This document shows, piece by piece, positions 42,182 to 50,754 of a stretch of 64,000 bases of DNA. The first letter of the stretch is position 1; every line of letters begins with the position of its first letter. The position numbers were made by a program, and so were the translations under genes. The stretch is from Gammaproteobacteria bacterium. Lineage in GTDB: Bacteria > Pseudomonadota > Gammaproteobacteria > Ga0077536. The stretch is from the NCBI GenBank assembly GCA_024235015.1, contig JACKNG010000009.1:124001-188000 (forward strand), read 5' to 3'. The notes beneath the pieces are model-generated. The model had not been told where the DNA came from and did not search any database. It worked only from the letters and a program-made list of their open reading frames with translations.

Positions 42182-42990
42182 TTGTTGAGAAAATACGTGA
42201 ACGCCATGTCGGCCAGCACGATGTAGGAAATCGCCAGCACGACCGCCCGCGTCGTCGACTTGCCGACGCCCTCGGCGCCGCCGCTGACCATGAAGCCATT
42301 GGTAACGCCGACCAGGGCGATGATCACCCCGAATACCACGCTCTTGGACAAGCCCTGGAGGATGTCATCGGTGGTAATGAACGACGTGCTCTGGTCCCAG
42401 TACGCGGCATAGCTCAGGCCGAGTTCCAGGTTGCAGAACACCGCGCCGCCGAGCAGCGCGGCGAGGTCCGAGAACAGGGTCACCAGCGGCAGCATGACGA
42501 CCATGGCGACCATCACCGGCGAGACCAGGTAGCGGACAGGATTGATGCCCATGACCCGCAGCGCGTCGATCTCCTGGTTGACGTTCATCGTCCCGATGCG
42601 GGCGGCAAGCGCCGACCCGGACCGGCCGGCGACCAGGATGCCGGTGATCAAGGGCCCGAACTCCCGCGTCACCGACAGCGCAATGCCAAGCACGACCTGG
42701 GTTTCCGCGCCGAACTGCTTGAGCGTATGGATACCCTGGATGGCCAGCATCACCCCGATGGCGAACGACAGGATGAAGACGATGGGCAGGCCGTCGATAC
42801 CGACCTCGACCATCTGCTGGGCCGCGGCCGACAGCCGCACCGGTTGGCGCCGCGAGCGCCCCAGGGCCAGCCAGAACAGGCTTTCGAGAATCAGCGCAAA
42901 GTAGTAACCGAACTCCTCCAGGAGATCGACACAAGCCCGGCCGATCCGCTCGAGGTTTTGAGCAATCCCGGAACGTGGGGTCTCAGCCAT
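42178..42990 (-). CDS. mlaE: Mla-type ABC transporter permease
   Basis: A 270-residue MlaE/YrbE permease with about five to six spans; seen are GVMLAIQGIHTLKQFGAE, TREFGPLITGILVAGRSGSALAARIGTMNVNQEIDAL (split by the conserved helix) and GGAEGVGKSTTRAVV near the end. It forms the membrane core of the lipid transporter. I prefer ATG 42990 over 43020 because MAETPRSGIAQNLERIG matches the family start; it still overlaps the STAS gene by 8 bp, so the two are translationally coupled. Confidence 0.93.
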   Translation of the reverse strand: MAETPRSGIAQNLERIGRACVDLLEEFGYYFALILESLFWLALGRSRRQPVRLSAAAQQMVEVGIDGLPIVFILSFAIGVMLAIQGIHTLKQFGAETQVVLGIALSVTREFGPLITGILVAGRSGSALAARIGTMNVNQEIDALRVMGINPVRYLVSPVMVAMVVMLPLVTLFSDLAALLGGAVFCNLELGLSYAAYWDQSTSFITTDDILQGLSKSVVFGVIIALVGVTNGFMVSGGAEGVGKSTTRAVVLAISYIVLADMAFTYFLNK

Positions 42991-43315
42991 CCGCCTCGAC
43001 GCGGGCCGCGACGCTGGCATGGATCGGGAAGACCTTGTCGAGGCGCGCGAGTTCGAGCACGCTCATCGCGGCCTCGCTGACCCCGACCAGGCCGAACTTG
43101 AGATTCTTCTTCTTGGCGGTCTGGAAACCCTCGACCAGGCTCGCCACGCCGGAGCTGTCGATATACGTGACGGCGGTGAGGTCGACGAGGGTATCGCGAC
43201 CTCGCTCGAGACAGGCCAGGATGGCCTTGCGCGCTTCCGGTGAGCAGGACAGGTCGACGTCGTCGGTGAGTAGCACGACGTCATAGCCGTTCTGGTTCAT
43301 TACTTCGTAGGCCAT
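42983..43315 (-). CDS. STAS-domain protein (RsbV/SpoIIAA or MlaB type)
   Basis: A 110-residue single STAS domain. The switch motif is D53-S54-S55-G56 (VTYIDSSGVASL), so the phosphorylatable serine of anti-anti-sigma factors is present (S54 by position). Its gene lies between an RsbW-like kinase gene (66 bp upstream) and mlaE (8-bp overlap). It could therefore be the transporter subunit MlaB, a partner-switch antagonist, or, as I think likely, both: an MlaB whose binding is controlled by phosphorylation. No sigma factor gene is near. Confidence 0.88.
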   Translation of the reverse strand: MAYEVMNQNGYDVVLLTDDVDLSCSPEARKAILACLERGRDTLVDLTAVTYIDSSGVASLVEGFQTAKKKNLKFGLVGVSEAAMSVLELARLDKVFPIHASVAARVEADG

Positions 43316-43381
43316 CGTTCGGTTCCTGGCAGCTCTGGTTTACGGCTCGTCGGACAACTCGGCTTCGATTCCACGCCAGGC

Positions 43382-43825
43382 TCACTCGACGATGCGCTTG
43401 GTCATGCGCAGGACGTTGCCGCCCTGGTCCTGCAGATGGTCATAGGCGCACTCGTCCATGGTCTCCTGGATGAAGAAGGTACCGAGGCCACCCGGCCGCA
43501 AGTCGTCGAGGTCGCGAGGTTGGATCAGGTCGAAATCTATCGGTGCAGCGAAGTCGGTGAGCACGACTTCGATGACGTCGCCATTATTATTGATCTCGAG
43601 GATGATTTCACCCGAACGATCGCCCTTGTAGGCATGTTCCATGATGTTCATGCAGGCCTCGTTGACGGCGATGATCAGGTCGGAGACGTGCTTCTTCGTC
43701 ATGGCCAGCTGGCTGGTCGCCTGCTGCACCTGCTCGCGCACCATCTTGAGGCGCTTGGGGTCGGCCGCGAAGCGCAGCTCGAGCAACCGCGTCGGGGTAT
43801 TCAACTGGGGCGCACCACTGGACAT
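43382..43825 (-). CDS. RsbW-like serine kinase / anti-sigma-type ATPase
   Basis: A 147-residue GHKL ATPase (HATPase_c_2). Seen: the N box NEACMNIMEHAY, a G1-like DFAAPIDF and G2 GGLGTFFIQETMDE. It is cytosolic and of the size of RsbW/SpoIIAB kinases, which phosphorylate a STAS partner on serine. It sits between the SpoIIE-type phosphatase and STAS genes on the same strand, the usual partner-switch order. No cognate sigma factor is visible; the target is more likely the Mla STAS protein or something elsewhere. Confidence 0.88.
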   Translation of the reverse strand: MSSGAPQLNTPTRLLELRFAADPKRLKMVREQVQQATSQLAMTKKHVSDLIIAVNEACMNIMEHAYKGDRSGEIILEINNNGDVIEVVLTDFAAPIDFDLIQPRDLDDLRPGGLGTFFIQETMDECAYDHLQDQGGNVLRMTKRIVE

Positions 43826-43874
43826 GGGTATCGCGTCGCTGCCCGCGGTCCTGGCGGTTCGGGCTCGTTCAGTG

Positions 43875-45131
43875 TCATCTCGTCAGATCCACGAGCATGA
43901 GGGTGATGTCATCGTGCGTGGTGTAACCCGCGTCCCGCCACGCATCGACGATCGTCGAGAGACGCAACCCGGCCGTTGCAGGCGTGGCCGATTCTATCAT
44001 CTGTTTGAAGCCTGCTGTCTCCAGTTGCCGGCCGGCCGCGTCGACGCTTTCACTCATGCCATCGGTGTACAGGTACATCGCGCCGGTACCCAGTACGAAC
44101 TCCTCGACCGGGTAGTCCATGCCCTGGACCACGCCCAGCGGCGGCGCCCCGGCCGGGATCTCGAGAAAATCGTCGCGGCCACGCCACAGCAATGGTGGTT
44201 GATGGCCGCCGTTCGACAACTCGCAACGCCTGCTGGACGGCTCGACGAAGCCGGCGACGATGGTCACGAACATGCCCATCGTCGAGGTTTCGCAGAGCTC
44301 GTCGTTGACCCGGGCCAGCAACTGGCCGGGATTGTCCTCGCTCTTGGCCAGGCAGCGCAGCAGGCTGGTCGCCTTGGCCATGAGCAACGCGGCATTCATG
44401 CCCTTGCCCGACACATCGGCCACCGAGAAGTAGATGCGGCCGTCGGGCAGGCGGAAGAAGTCGTAAAAATCACCCGAGACTTCACGCGCCGGGATGTTGA
44501 TGCCATGCACCGGCAGACCGCTGTGACCGCTCGGCGGCAGCAGGCTCTCCTGGATCTGGCGCGCCAGTTCGAGTTCCTTGCGTACGCGCTCCTGCTCGAC
44601 CAGCTCGGCCGCCATGCGCGCATTGTGAATGGCGAGCGCCGCGGCGGCGGCCACCGTGGTCGCGAGCTGCATGTCGTTGAGGTCGAACAAGCCATCGACG
44701 CTGCGCTTGTTGAGCAGCTCGAGCGCCCCCAGGCACTTGCCGCGCACCGACAGCGGGGCGCACAGGATCGAACGCGTGACGAACCCCGTATCGGCGTCGA
44801 CCACCGCGGCGAAACTCGGGTTCTTGGACACGTCGCGGACGATCTTGGGTTCGTTGTGCAACACGGTCTGGCCGACGATGCCCTGGTCCGGCGCGAGGCG
44901 CAGGCCGCGGATGTCGACCGGCCCGGCGCACTCACGGCAAATCAGCGCCGCATCGTCCTCCTCGAGCAGGAAGATCGACGCCGCCTCGGCGTTGAGGTAG
45001 ACCATGAAGCGGTCGATGGCGTGCTTGAGGGTGGCCTCGATGTGCAGCGAGCTGGCGAAATCCTGGGTGAGCTGGGCGAGGAAGACAGCGGCCTTGTCGC
45101 CCTGCTGTGCCGCGTACTCGTCGGGCTTCAT
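43875..45131 (-). CDS. GAF-domain SpoIIE/RsbU-type PP2C phosphatase
   Basis: A 418-residue protein. Residues about 25-180 form a GAF sensor domain (EAASIFLLEEDDAALICREC, with GIVGQTVLHNEP); a helical linker (about 180-205) leads to a SpoIIE-type PPM phosphatase (about 210-415) with SGDFYDFF, VADVSGKGMNAALLMA, LSNGGHQPPLL, LYTDGMSES and DDITLMLV. It should dephosphorylate the STAS partner in response to a ligand or redox signal bound by GAF; its Cys residues in ICREC might bind metal. ATG 45131 overlaps the DUF1841 stop (ATGA), which fixes the start. Confidence 0.92.
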   Translation of the reverse strand: MKPDEYAAQQGDKAAVFLAQLTQDFASSLHIEATLKHAIDRFMVYLNAEAASIFLLEEDDAALICRECAGPVDIRGLRLAPDQGIVGQTVLHNEPKIVRDVSKNPSFAAVVDADTGFVTRSILCAPLSVRGKCLGALELLNKRSVDGLFDLNDMQLATTVAAAAALAIHNARMAAELVEQERVRKELELARQIQESLLPPSGHSGLPVHGINIPAREVSGDFYDFFRLPDGRIYFSVADVSGKGMNAALLMAKATSLLRCLAKSEDNPGQLLARVNDELCETSTMGMFVTIVAGFVEPSSRRCELSNGGHQPPLLWRGRDDFLEIPAGAPPLGVVQGMDYPVEEFVLGTGAMYLYTDGMSESVDAAGRQLETAGFKQMIESATPATAGLRLSTIVDAWRDAGYTTHDDITLMLVDLTR

Positions 45132-45550
45132 GTGATCGAGCGCCTGACTTCGCTGAGGTAGCGTTCCGCGTCGGGCATGACGCCGTCGCGCGAGGCCCGC
45201 CACAGTTCGCGCCCGAGCAGCTCCATCATGTGATGCTCGGCGTCGTGCACATTGCCCGCGAAACGCTCGACCACCTCGCGGTAGGTCTCGCGCACGCCCG
45301 GTGGGCGATCGGTCTGGAGTTGCTCGGCCAGGGCGATGTGCAGGCCCATGTGCAGGAAGGGGTTGCTCGCCGGGTCGCCCGCGTCGAAACGATCCGACGC
45401 CGGGTCGGCCAGCGTGGCGTGATACTCGGGGTGGGCGCGGATGACCCCGGCGACCAGGTTCTCCAGCGGTTCGAGCGGTTCTCCGGCATCCATGCGCCGC
45501 CACACGTGGTGGAAGAAGGCGCGCGACTCATCTCTCGATTCGACGAACAT
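45128..45550 (-). CDS. DUF1841 family protein
   Basis: A 140-residue soluble protein of DUF1841, recognised by FVESRDESRAFFHHVWRRM, NPFLHMGLHIALAEQLQTDRP and HDAEHHMMELLGRELW. It is mostly helical and His-rich near its end, suggesting a possible metal site; its function is unknown. ATG 45550 lies 20 bp after the nth stop, so nth and this gene are one transcription unit, as seen in other gammaproteobacteria. It overlaps the SpoIIE-type gene. Confidence 0.85.
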   Translation of the reverse strand: MFVESRDESRAFFHHVWRRMDAGEPLEPLENLVAGVIRAHPEYHATLADPASDRFDAGDPASNPFLHMGLHIALAEQLQTDRPPGVRETYREVVERFAGNVHDAEHHMMELLGRELWRASRDGVMPDAERYLSEVRRSIT

Positions 45551-45570
45551 GGCGGGCGGCGCGCGGCGTA

Positions 45571-46224
45571 TCAATTGACCAGGGCCTGGGCGTGGCGTGA
45601 CTTGTCCCGCCATTCGCACAGGTCGAACACGCAGCAGGCCCCGCAGCGCGGCTTGCGCGCCAGGCAGGTGTAGCGCCCGTGCAGGATCAACCAATGATGT
45701 GCGTCGCGCAGGAACTCCTTCGGCACGCACCGGAGCAGCTTCTGCTCCACGGCCAGGGGGGTCTTGCCCGGCGCCAGGCGGGTGCGGTTGCCAACGCGGA
45801 AAATGTGGGTGTCGACGGCGACGGTTGCTTCGCCGAAGGCGGTGTTGAGGACCACGTTGGCGGTCTTGCGCCCGACTCCGGGCAGGGCTTCGAGTGCGGC
45901 GCGGTCGCGCGGGACCTCGCCACCATACTGGTCGACCAGGACGCGGCAGGTCTTGGCGAGGTTCTCGGCCTTGGTGTTGAACAGCCCGATCGAACGGATG
46001 TGCTGCTTGATGCCGGCAGCGCCGAGTGCGGCCATCGCCGCGGCGTCGGGGGCGGCCGCGAAAAGCCCGCGCGTGGCCTTGTTGACGCTGACGTCGGTCG
46101 CCTGCGCGGACAGGATCACCGCGACGAGCAGCTGGAACTCCGACGCATAGACGAGTTCCGTGCGTGGCGCCGGGTTGGCGGCACGCAACCGCGCGAAGAA
46201 CTCATAGCGCTTGTCCTTGTTCAA
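45571..46224 (-). CDS. nth: Endonuclease III
   Basis: A 217-residue base-excision glycosylase/AP lyase acting on oxidised pyrimidines. Seen: SAQATDVSVNKAT, the helix-hairpin-helix LPGVGRKTA with catalytic Lys, AVDTHIFRVGNR with catalytic Asp and the iron-sulfur C-x6-C-x2-C-x5-C at the C-terminus. I assign the start to TTG 46224: GGAGGA stands seven bases ahead and the resulting MNKDKRYEFFARLRAANP lines up with E. coli MNKAKR. The longer ATG-led frame would overlap the rnfB-like gene by about 65 bp. Confidence 0.96.
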   Translation of the reverse strand: MNKDKRYEFFARLRAANPAPRTELVYASEFQLLVAVILSAQATDVSVNKATRGLFAAAPDAAAMAALGAAGIKQHIRSIGLFNTKAENLAKTCRVLVDQYGGEVPRDRAALEALPGVGRKTANVVLNTAFGEATVAVDTHIFRVGNRTRLAPGKTPLAVEQKLLRCVPKEFLRDAHHWLILHGRYTCLARKPRCGACCVFDLCEWRDKSRHAQALVN

Positions 46225-46258
46225 AGGCTCGTCCTCCGCCTCTCGTTGCCTGCGCGAA

Positions 46259-46876
46259 TCAGGGCCCGGGGCCGGAGCGGTCATTCTCGCGTCGCCGGCG
46301 CACCGCCTCAAGCACCTCGTCACGCAGCCGCACCGGCGTCAGGTCTGCGAGATCGACGAGCGCAGCGTTGGCGGCCCCCGCAGCGGATTGGGCAAGGCGC
46401 GCACGTCGCGCGAGGTAGCGCTGGCGCGCGACCCGGGGCGGTGGCGCCTCGTCCGCTGCCGTTCGCGGTAACAGGGTGATGCAGTCGGTCGGGCATACGG
46501 GCAGGCACAGGCCGCAACCGGTACAGTGCGCGGCGAGCACGGCATGACGCGCGAGACTCGCGCCGACGATGGCATCGACCGGGCAGGCCTCGATACATCG
46601 CGTGCAGCCGATGCAATCGAGCTGATCGACCCGCGCCAGCAGCACCTCGGCAGCGCCGTGCACGGGACGCGCCGGGTCCAGCGTCATGCCCAGCCGGGCC
46701 GCCAGCGCGTGCCGCGTGGCCTCACCGCCGGGCGGACAATCGTCGACCGCCGCCTGCCCCGCAGCCAGTGCTTCGGCGTAGGTCCGACAATCCGCCTGCC
46801 TGCAGCGCCGGCACTGCTGTTGCGGCAGTAGTGCGTCCAGCGCCTCGACCAGCACCTCGGCAGTCCCGCTCCCCAT
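46259..46876 (-). CDS. RnfB-like ferredoxin protein without membrane anchor
   Basis: A 205-residue iron-sulfur protein: an N-terminal four-Cys cluster domain (QQCRRCRQADCRTYAEAL...CPPGG) as in RnfB, then two [4Fe-4S] motifs (CIGCTRCIEACPVDAI and CTGCGLCLPVCPTDCI) and a basic C-terminal tail. Unlike full RnfB it has no N-terminal hydrophobic helix, and no rnfA, C, D, G or E lies beside it. In Pseudomonas-type genomes the whole rnf operon stands between metG and nth, so this looks like a residue of that locus or a soluble adaptor. The role is unknown. Confidence 0.85.
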   Translation of the reverse strand: MGSGTAEVLVEALDALLPQQQCRRCRQADCRTYAEALAAGQAAVDDCPPGGEATRHALAARLGMTLDPARPVHGAAEVLLARVDQLDCIGCTRCIEACPVDAIVGASLARHAVLAAHCTGCGLCLPVCPTDCITLLPRTAADEAPPPRVARQRYLARRARLAQSAAGAANAALVDLADLTPVRLRDEVLEAVRRRRENDRSGPGP

Positions 46877-46912
46877 GTCCGCATGCAGCCGCGCGGCCCG
46901 TGACCGGGCGCG

Positions 46913-48925
46913 CTACTTCACCCGCATGCCGGGCGTCGCGCCGGTGTCGGGGGCGATGAGGAAGATCTCCTGACCGCCCGGCCCGGCGCCCAGCACCATG
47001 CCCTCGGACACGCCGAAGCGCATCTTGCGCGGCGCCAGGTTGGCGACCATGACGACATGGCGGCCGACGAGCTCGGCCGGTGTGTAGGCCTGCTTGATGC
47101 CGGCGAACACCTGGCGTTTCTCTCCGCCGAGGTCGAGGGTCAGCTGCACGAGCTTGTCTGCGCCCTCGACGTCACGAGCATCCTCGATGCGCGCGACCCG
47201 CAGGTCGATGCGCGCGAAATCGTCGATGCTGATGAAGTCGTCCTGCTGCTTGGCAGCGTCCGCGGCCGCCGGCTGCGGCGTGTCCTTGCTGGCTTCGATC
47301 ATCTTGGCAATCCGCTCCTTGTCGACACGCTGCATGAGCGGTTCGAACTTGTTGATGGTGCCGCCGAACGGCGTTCGCGTCAGCGCCGCCCAATCCAGAC
47401 CGGGCTCGCCGAGAAAGGCCTCGGCGCGCGCGACGGTGGTCGGCAGCACCGGCTTGAGATAGATGGCGAGTACCCGGAACAGGAACAGGCCCATGCTGCA
47501 GACCTGCTGCAGCTCGGCCGCGCGGCCCTCGTCCTTGGCGATGACCCAGGGGCTGCGGCGATCGATGTACTGGTTGGCACGATCGGCCAGCAGCATCGCC
47601 TCGCGCATGGCGCGGCTGTACTCGCGCGCTTCGTAATGGGCTGCGATGCTCTCGGCGGCAGCGAGAAAGGCGTCGAGCAAGGCCGGCTCCTCCGCTGCGT
47701 CGGCGAGACGGCCGTCGAAGCGCTTGGTGATGAAACCGGCACAGCGACTGGCGATGTTGACGAACTTGCCGACGAGATCGGCGTTGACGCGAAGTTCGAA
47801 ATCCTCGAGGTTGAGGTCGATGTCCTCGATCGCCGCGCCCAGCTTGGCCGCGAAGTAGTAGCGCAGGTACTCGGGATTGAGGTGATCGAGGTAGGTTCGC
47901 GCGGTGATGAAGGTGCCACGCGATTTCGACATCTTGTGGCCGTCGACGGTGAGAAAACCGTGGACGAAGACGTTGCTCGGCAGGCGGAAGCCGGCCCCGG
48001 CCAGCATCGCCGGCCAGAACAGGGTGTGGAAGTACATGATGTCCTTGCCGATGAAGTGGTACATCTCGGCCTGGCTGTCGGCAGCGCAGAAGGCGTCGAA
48101 ATCGAGGCCCGTGCGGTCGCACAGGTGGCGAAAGCTCGCCAGGTAGCCGATCGGCGCGTCCAGCCACACGTAGAAGTACTTGCCCGGTTCGTCCGGGATC
48201 TCGAAACCGAAGTAGGGTGCATCGCGCGAGATGTCCCAGTCCTGCAGGCCGGCCTCGAACCACTCGTTGAGCTTGTTGACGATGCCCTGCTGCAGGGCAT
48301 GCTGCTCCAGCCACTCGCGCAACAGGCCTTCGAAACGGCCGAGCGTGAAGAACAGGTGCTCGGACTCGCGTAGCTCCGGCGGTGCGCCGGACAATGCCGA
48401 TACCGCGTCGATGAGGTCGGTGGGGACGTAGGTCGCGCCGCACACCTCGCAGCTGTCACCGTACTGGTCCGCCGCCTTGCAGCGCGGGCAGGTCCCGCGA
48501 ATGAAGCGATCGGGCAGGAACATCTGCTTGACCGGGTCGAAGGCCTGGCTGATGGTGCGCCGCGCGATGTAGCCGCCGTCGCGCAGTCGGCGGTAGATGA
48601 ACTCGGCGATGGCGCGGTTTTCCGGACTGTGCGTCGAATGGTAATTGTCGAAGGCGATCGCGAAATCGGCGAAATCGCGGCGATGCTCGGCACCGATGCG
48701 CTCGACGAGTTGTTCGGGTGTCAGTCCCTCCTGTTCGGCGCGCAACATGATCGGCGTGCCGTGGGCATCGTCGGCACACACGTAATGACACTCGTGGCCG
48801 CGGAGTTTCTGGAACCGTACCCAGACGTCGGTCTGGATGTACTCCACCAGGTGACCGATGTGGATTGGGCCGTTGGCGTACGGCAGTGCGCTGGTGACGA
48901 GGATTCTTCGCTGGGAGTTCGACAT
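46913..48925 (-). CDS. metG: Methionyl-tRNA synthetase
   Basis: A 670-residue class I aminoacyl-tRNA synthetase. Seen: the HIGH-type ALPYANGPIHIGHLVEY, a zinc knuckle (CPRCKAADQYGDSCEVC), KMSKSRGTF, an anticodon-binding helical part and a C-terminal EMAP-like tRNA-binding dimerisation domain (from about 570: DFARIDLRVARIEDA). Full length for gammaproteobacteria. It starts 145 bp from the divergent apbC; the metG-apbC divergent pair is common. The rnfB-like gene follows after 36 bp. Confidence 0.97.
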   Translation of the reverse strand: MSNSQRRILVTSALPYANGPIHIGHLVEYIQTDVWVRFQKLRGHECHYVCADDAHGTPIMLRAEQEGLTPEQLVERIGAEHRRDFADFAIAFDNYHSTHSPENRAIAEFIYRRLRDGGYIARRTISQAFDPVKQMFLPDRFIRGTCPRCKAADQYGDSCEVCGATYVPTDLIDAVSALSGAPPELRESEHLFFTLGRFEGLLREWLEQHALQQGIVNKLNEWFEAGLQDWDISRDAPYFGFEIPDEPGKYFYVWLDAPIGYLASFRHLCDRTGLDFDAFCAADSQAEMYHFIGKDIMYFHTLFWPAMLAGAGFRLPSNVFVHGFLTVDGHKMSKSRGTFITARTYLDHLNPEYLRYYFAAKLGAAIEDIDLNLEDFELRVNADLVGKFVNIASRCAGFITKRFDGRLADAAEEPALLDAFLAAAESIAAHYEAREYSRAMREAMLLADRANQYIDRRSPWVIAKDEGRAAELQQVCSMGLFLFRVLAIYLKPVLPTTVARAEAFLGEPGLDWAALTRTPFGGTINKFEPLMQRVDKERIAKMIEASKDTPQPAAADAAKQQDDFISIDDFARIDLRVARIEDARDVEGADKLVQLTLDLGGEKRQVFAGIKQAYTPAELVGRHVVMVANLAPRKMRFGVSEGMVLGAGPGGQEIFLIAPDTGATPGMRVK

Positions 48926-48975
48926 GCGTGGTGGCGGCCGTCCGCGCCGCGCGCGGCAATGATGGGAAAGGGCGG

Positions 48976-48981
48976 ATTATA
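48976..48981 (-). promoter_or_regulatory. Candidate -10 element for metG
   Basis: TATAAT on the - strand about 50 bp ahead of the metG ATG. The hexamer 17 bp farther upstream (TGGCCG) is a poor -35, so the call rests on the -10 alone. On the other strand TAGAAT at 49016-49021 is a similar lone candidate for apbC. Confidence 0.4.
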
Positions 48982-49069
48982 GGGACGCCCCGCGGCCGCG
49001 GCCATGGCGTTGGTGTAGAATGCGCGGTCCCCTGTCGAACCAAATCGGCTCCTTGCCAGGCAGATTTCA

Positions 49070-50158
49070 ATGGACCAGCTAGAAACAGTCATCCGCAGCG
49101 AACTCCAGGCCGATACCGACCCTTACCTGGGCACCGACCTGGTCAGCGCGGGCGCCCTGACCGCCGTCAGTACCGGCGACAACGCCGCCACCGTCACCCT
49201 GCAACTCGGTTTTCCGATCGCGCGCTACCGGCAGGAACTCGAACAGCGCCTGCGCGACCGCCTCGCCGCGCGGCTGCCGGGCGTCGCTCTCACCTTCGAG
49301 ATCGAAAGCCGCATCGTCGCCCACGAAGTGCAGAAAGGGACCAAGCCACTGCAGCAGATCCGCAACATCATCGCGGTGGCCTCGGGCAAGGGCGGGGTCG
49401 GCAAGTCGACCACCGCGGCCAACCTCGCGCTCGCCCTGCAGCAGGAGGGCGGCAAGGTCGGCGTGCTCGATGCCGACATCTACGGGCCCAGCCAGCCGCG
49501 CATGCTCGCTACGCAGGGCCGCCCGGACAGCCGCGACGGCAAGTCGATGGAACCGCGCGTGAGCTACCAGCTGCAAACCATCTCCATCGGCAACCTGATC
49601 GAAGAGGACACGCCCATGATCTGGCGTGGCCCGATGGTGACCGGCGCGCTGGAGCAACTCCTCAACGACACCAACTGGCACGACCTCGACTACCTCGTCG
49701 TCGACCTGCCGCCCGGGACCGGCGACATCCAGCTCACCCTGTGCCAGCGCATTCCGGTCAGTGGTGCGATCATCGTCACCACGCCGCAGGACATCGCCCT
49801 GCTCGACGCGCGCAAGGGCCTGAAGATGTTCGAGAAGGTCAACGTGCCGGTGCTCGGTATCGTCGAGAACATGAGCGTGCACATCTGCAGCAACTGCGGC
49901 CACGAAGAGCACATCTTCGGCGCCGGTGGCGGCGCGGCCATGGCCGAACAGTACGGTGTGGAACTGCTCGGCGCGCTGCCGCTCGACATCCGCATCCGCG
50001 AGGGTGTCGACAACGGCCGGCCCACGGTCGCCATCGAACCCGAATCGCGCATCGCCGAGATCTACCGCGACATCGCCCGCCGCGTGGCAGCCCGTCTGGC
50101 CCTGCGGGCGCGTGACTTTTCGGCCAAGTTCCCCAAGATCGTCATCCAGAACACCTGA
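49070..50158 (+). CDS. apbC: Mrp/ApbC iron-sulfur cluster carrier ATPase
   Basis: A 362-residue P-loop protein that carries Fe-S clusters to targets. It has the DUF59/MIP18-like N-terminal domain (about 1-90), the deviant Walker A GKGGVGKSTTAAN near residue 103, DADIYGPSQPRML, LVVDLPPGTGD and the cluster-binding C-x2-C in CSNCGHEEH. It is cytosolic and dimeric in the family. ATG 49070 is the first residue of the N-terminal domain. dcd follows after 22 bp. Confidence 0.96.
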   Translation: MDQLETVIRSELQADTDPYLGTDLVSAGALTAVSTGDNAATVTLQLGFPIARYRQELEQRLRDRLAARLPGVALTFEIESRIVAHEVQKGTKPLQQIRNIIAVASGKGGVGKSTTAANLALALQQEGGKVGVLDADIYGPSQPRMLATQGRPDSRDGKSMEPRVSYQLQTISIGNLIEEDTPMIWRGPMVTGALEQLLNDTNWHDLDYLVVDLPPGTGDIQLTLCQRIPVSGAIIVTTPQDIALLDARKGLKMFEKVNVPVLGIVENMSVHICSNCGHEEHIFGAGGGAAMAEQYGVELLGALPLDIRIREGVDNGRPTVAIEPESRIAEIYRDIARRVAARLALRARDFSAKFPKIVIQNT

Positions 50159-50180
50159 CCCAGCCGCGCGAGGGGGTGCC

Positions 50181-50747
50181 GTGCCCGTCAAGTCCGATGC
50201 CTGGATCAAGCGCATGGTCGAGAGCCATGGCCTGATCGAACCCTTCGAACCCAGCCAGGTGCGCGAGGTCGATGGCCGCCGCGTCATCTCGTTCGGCACC
50301 TCGAGCTACGGCTACGACATCCGCTGCGCGCCTGAATTCAAGATTTTCACCAACATCAATTCGACCATCGTCGACCCCAAGGCGTTCGACTCGGGCAACT
50401 TCGTCGACGTGCACAGCGACGTCTGCGTGGTCCCGCCCAACTCCTTCGCCCTGGCGCGCACCGTCGAATACTTCCGCATTCCGCGCGACGTGCTGACCAT
50501 CTGCCTGGGCAAATCGACCTACGCGCGCTGCGGCATCATCGTCAACGTGACGCCGCTCGAACCCGAGTGGGAAGGCCATGTGACGCTGGAGTTTTCCAAT
50601 ACCACGCCACTGCCGGCCAAGATCTATGCCCACGAAGGCGTCGCCCAGGTCATCTTCCTGCAATCAGACGAGCCCTGCGACGTCTCTTACGCCGATCGCG
50701 GCGGCAAGTACCAGGGCCAGCGCGGCGTGACCCTGCCGAAAGCCTGA
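50181..50747 (+). CDS. dcd: dCTP deaminase
   Basis: A 188-residue dCTP deaminase that makes dUTP for thymidylate synthesis. Seen: SYGYDIRCAPEFKIF, VPPNSFALARTVEYFRIPRDVL, KSTYARCGIIVNVTPLEPEWEGHVTLEFSNTTPLP-type core with catalytic Glu, and a YADRGGKYQGQRGVTLP tail. GTG 50181 follows AGGGGGTG and yields MPVKSDAWIKRM, the usual N-terminus. It lies 22 bp after apbC and ends 8 bp from the convergent PilZ gene. Confidence 0.96.
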   Translation: MPVKSDAWIKRMVESHGLIEPFEPSQVREVDGRRVISFGTSSYGYDIRCAPEFKIFTNINSTIVDPKAFDSGNFVDVHSDVCVVPPNSFALARTVEYFRIPRDVLTICLGKSTYARCGIIVNVTPLEPEWEGHVTLEFSNTTPLPAKIYAHEGVAQVIFLQSDEPCDVSYADRGGKYQGQRGVTLPKA

Positions 50748-50754
50748 GTCCGCT

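Noticed and set aside
43382..45131. General stress sigma-factor control operon
   Set aside because: No sigma factor gene is near and the STAS gene runs into mlaE, so a classical sigB-type operon is not supported by the sequence.
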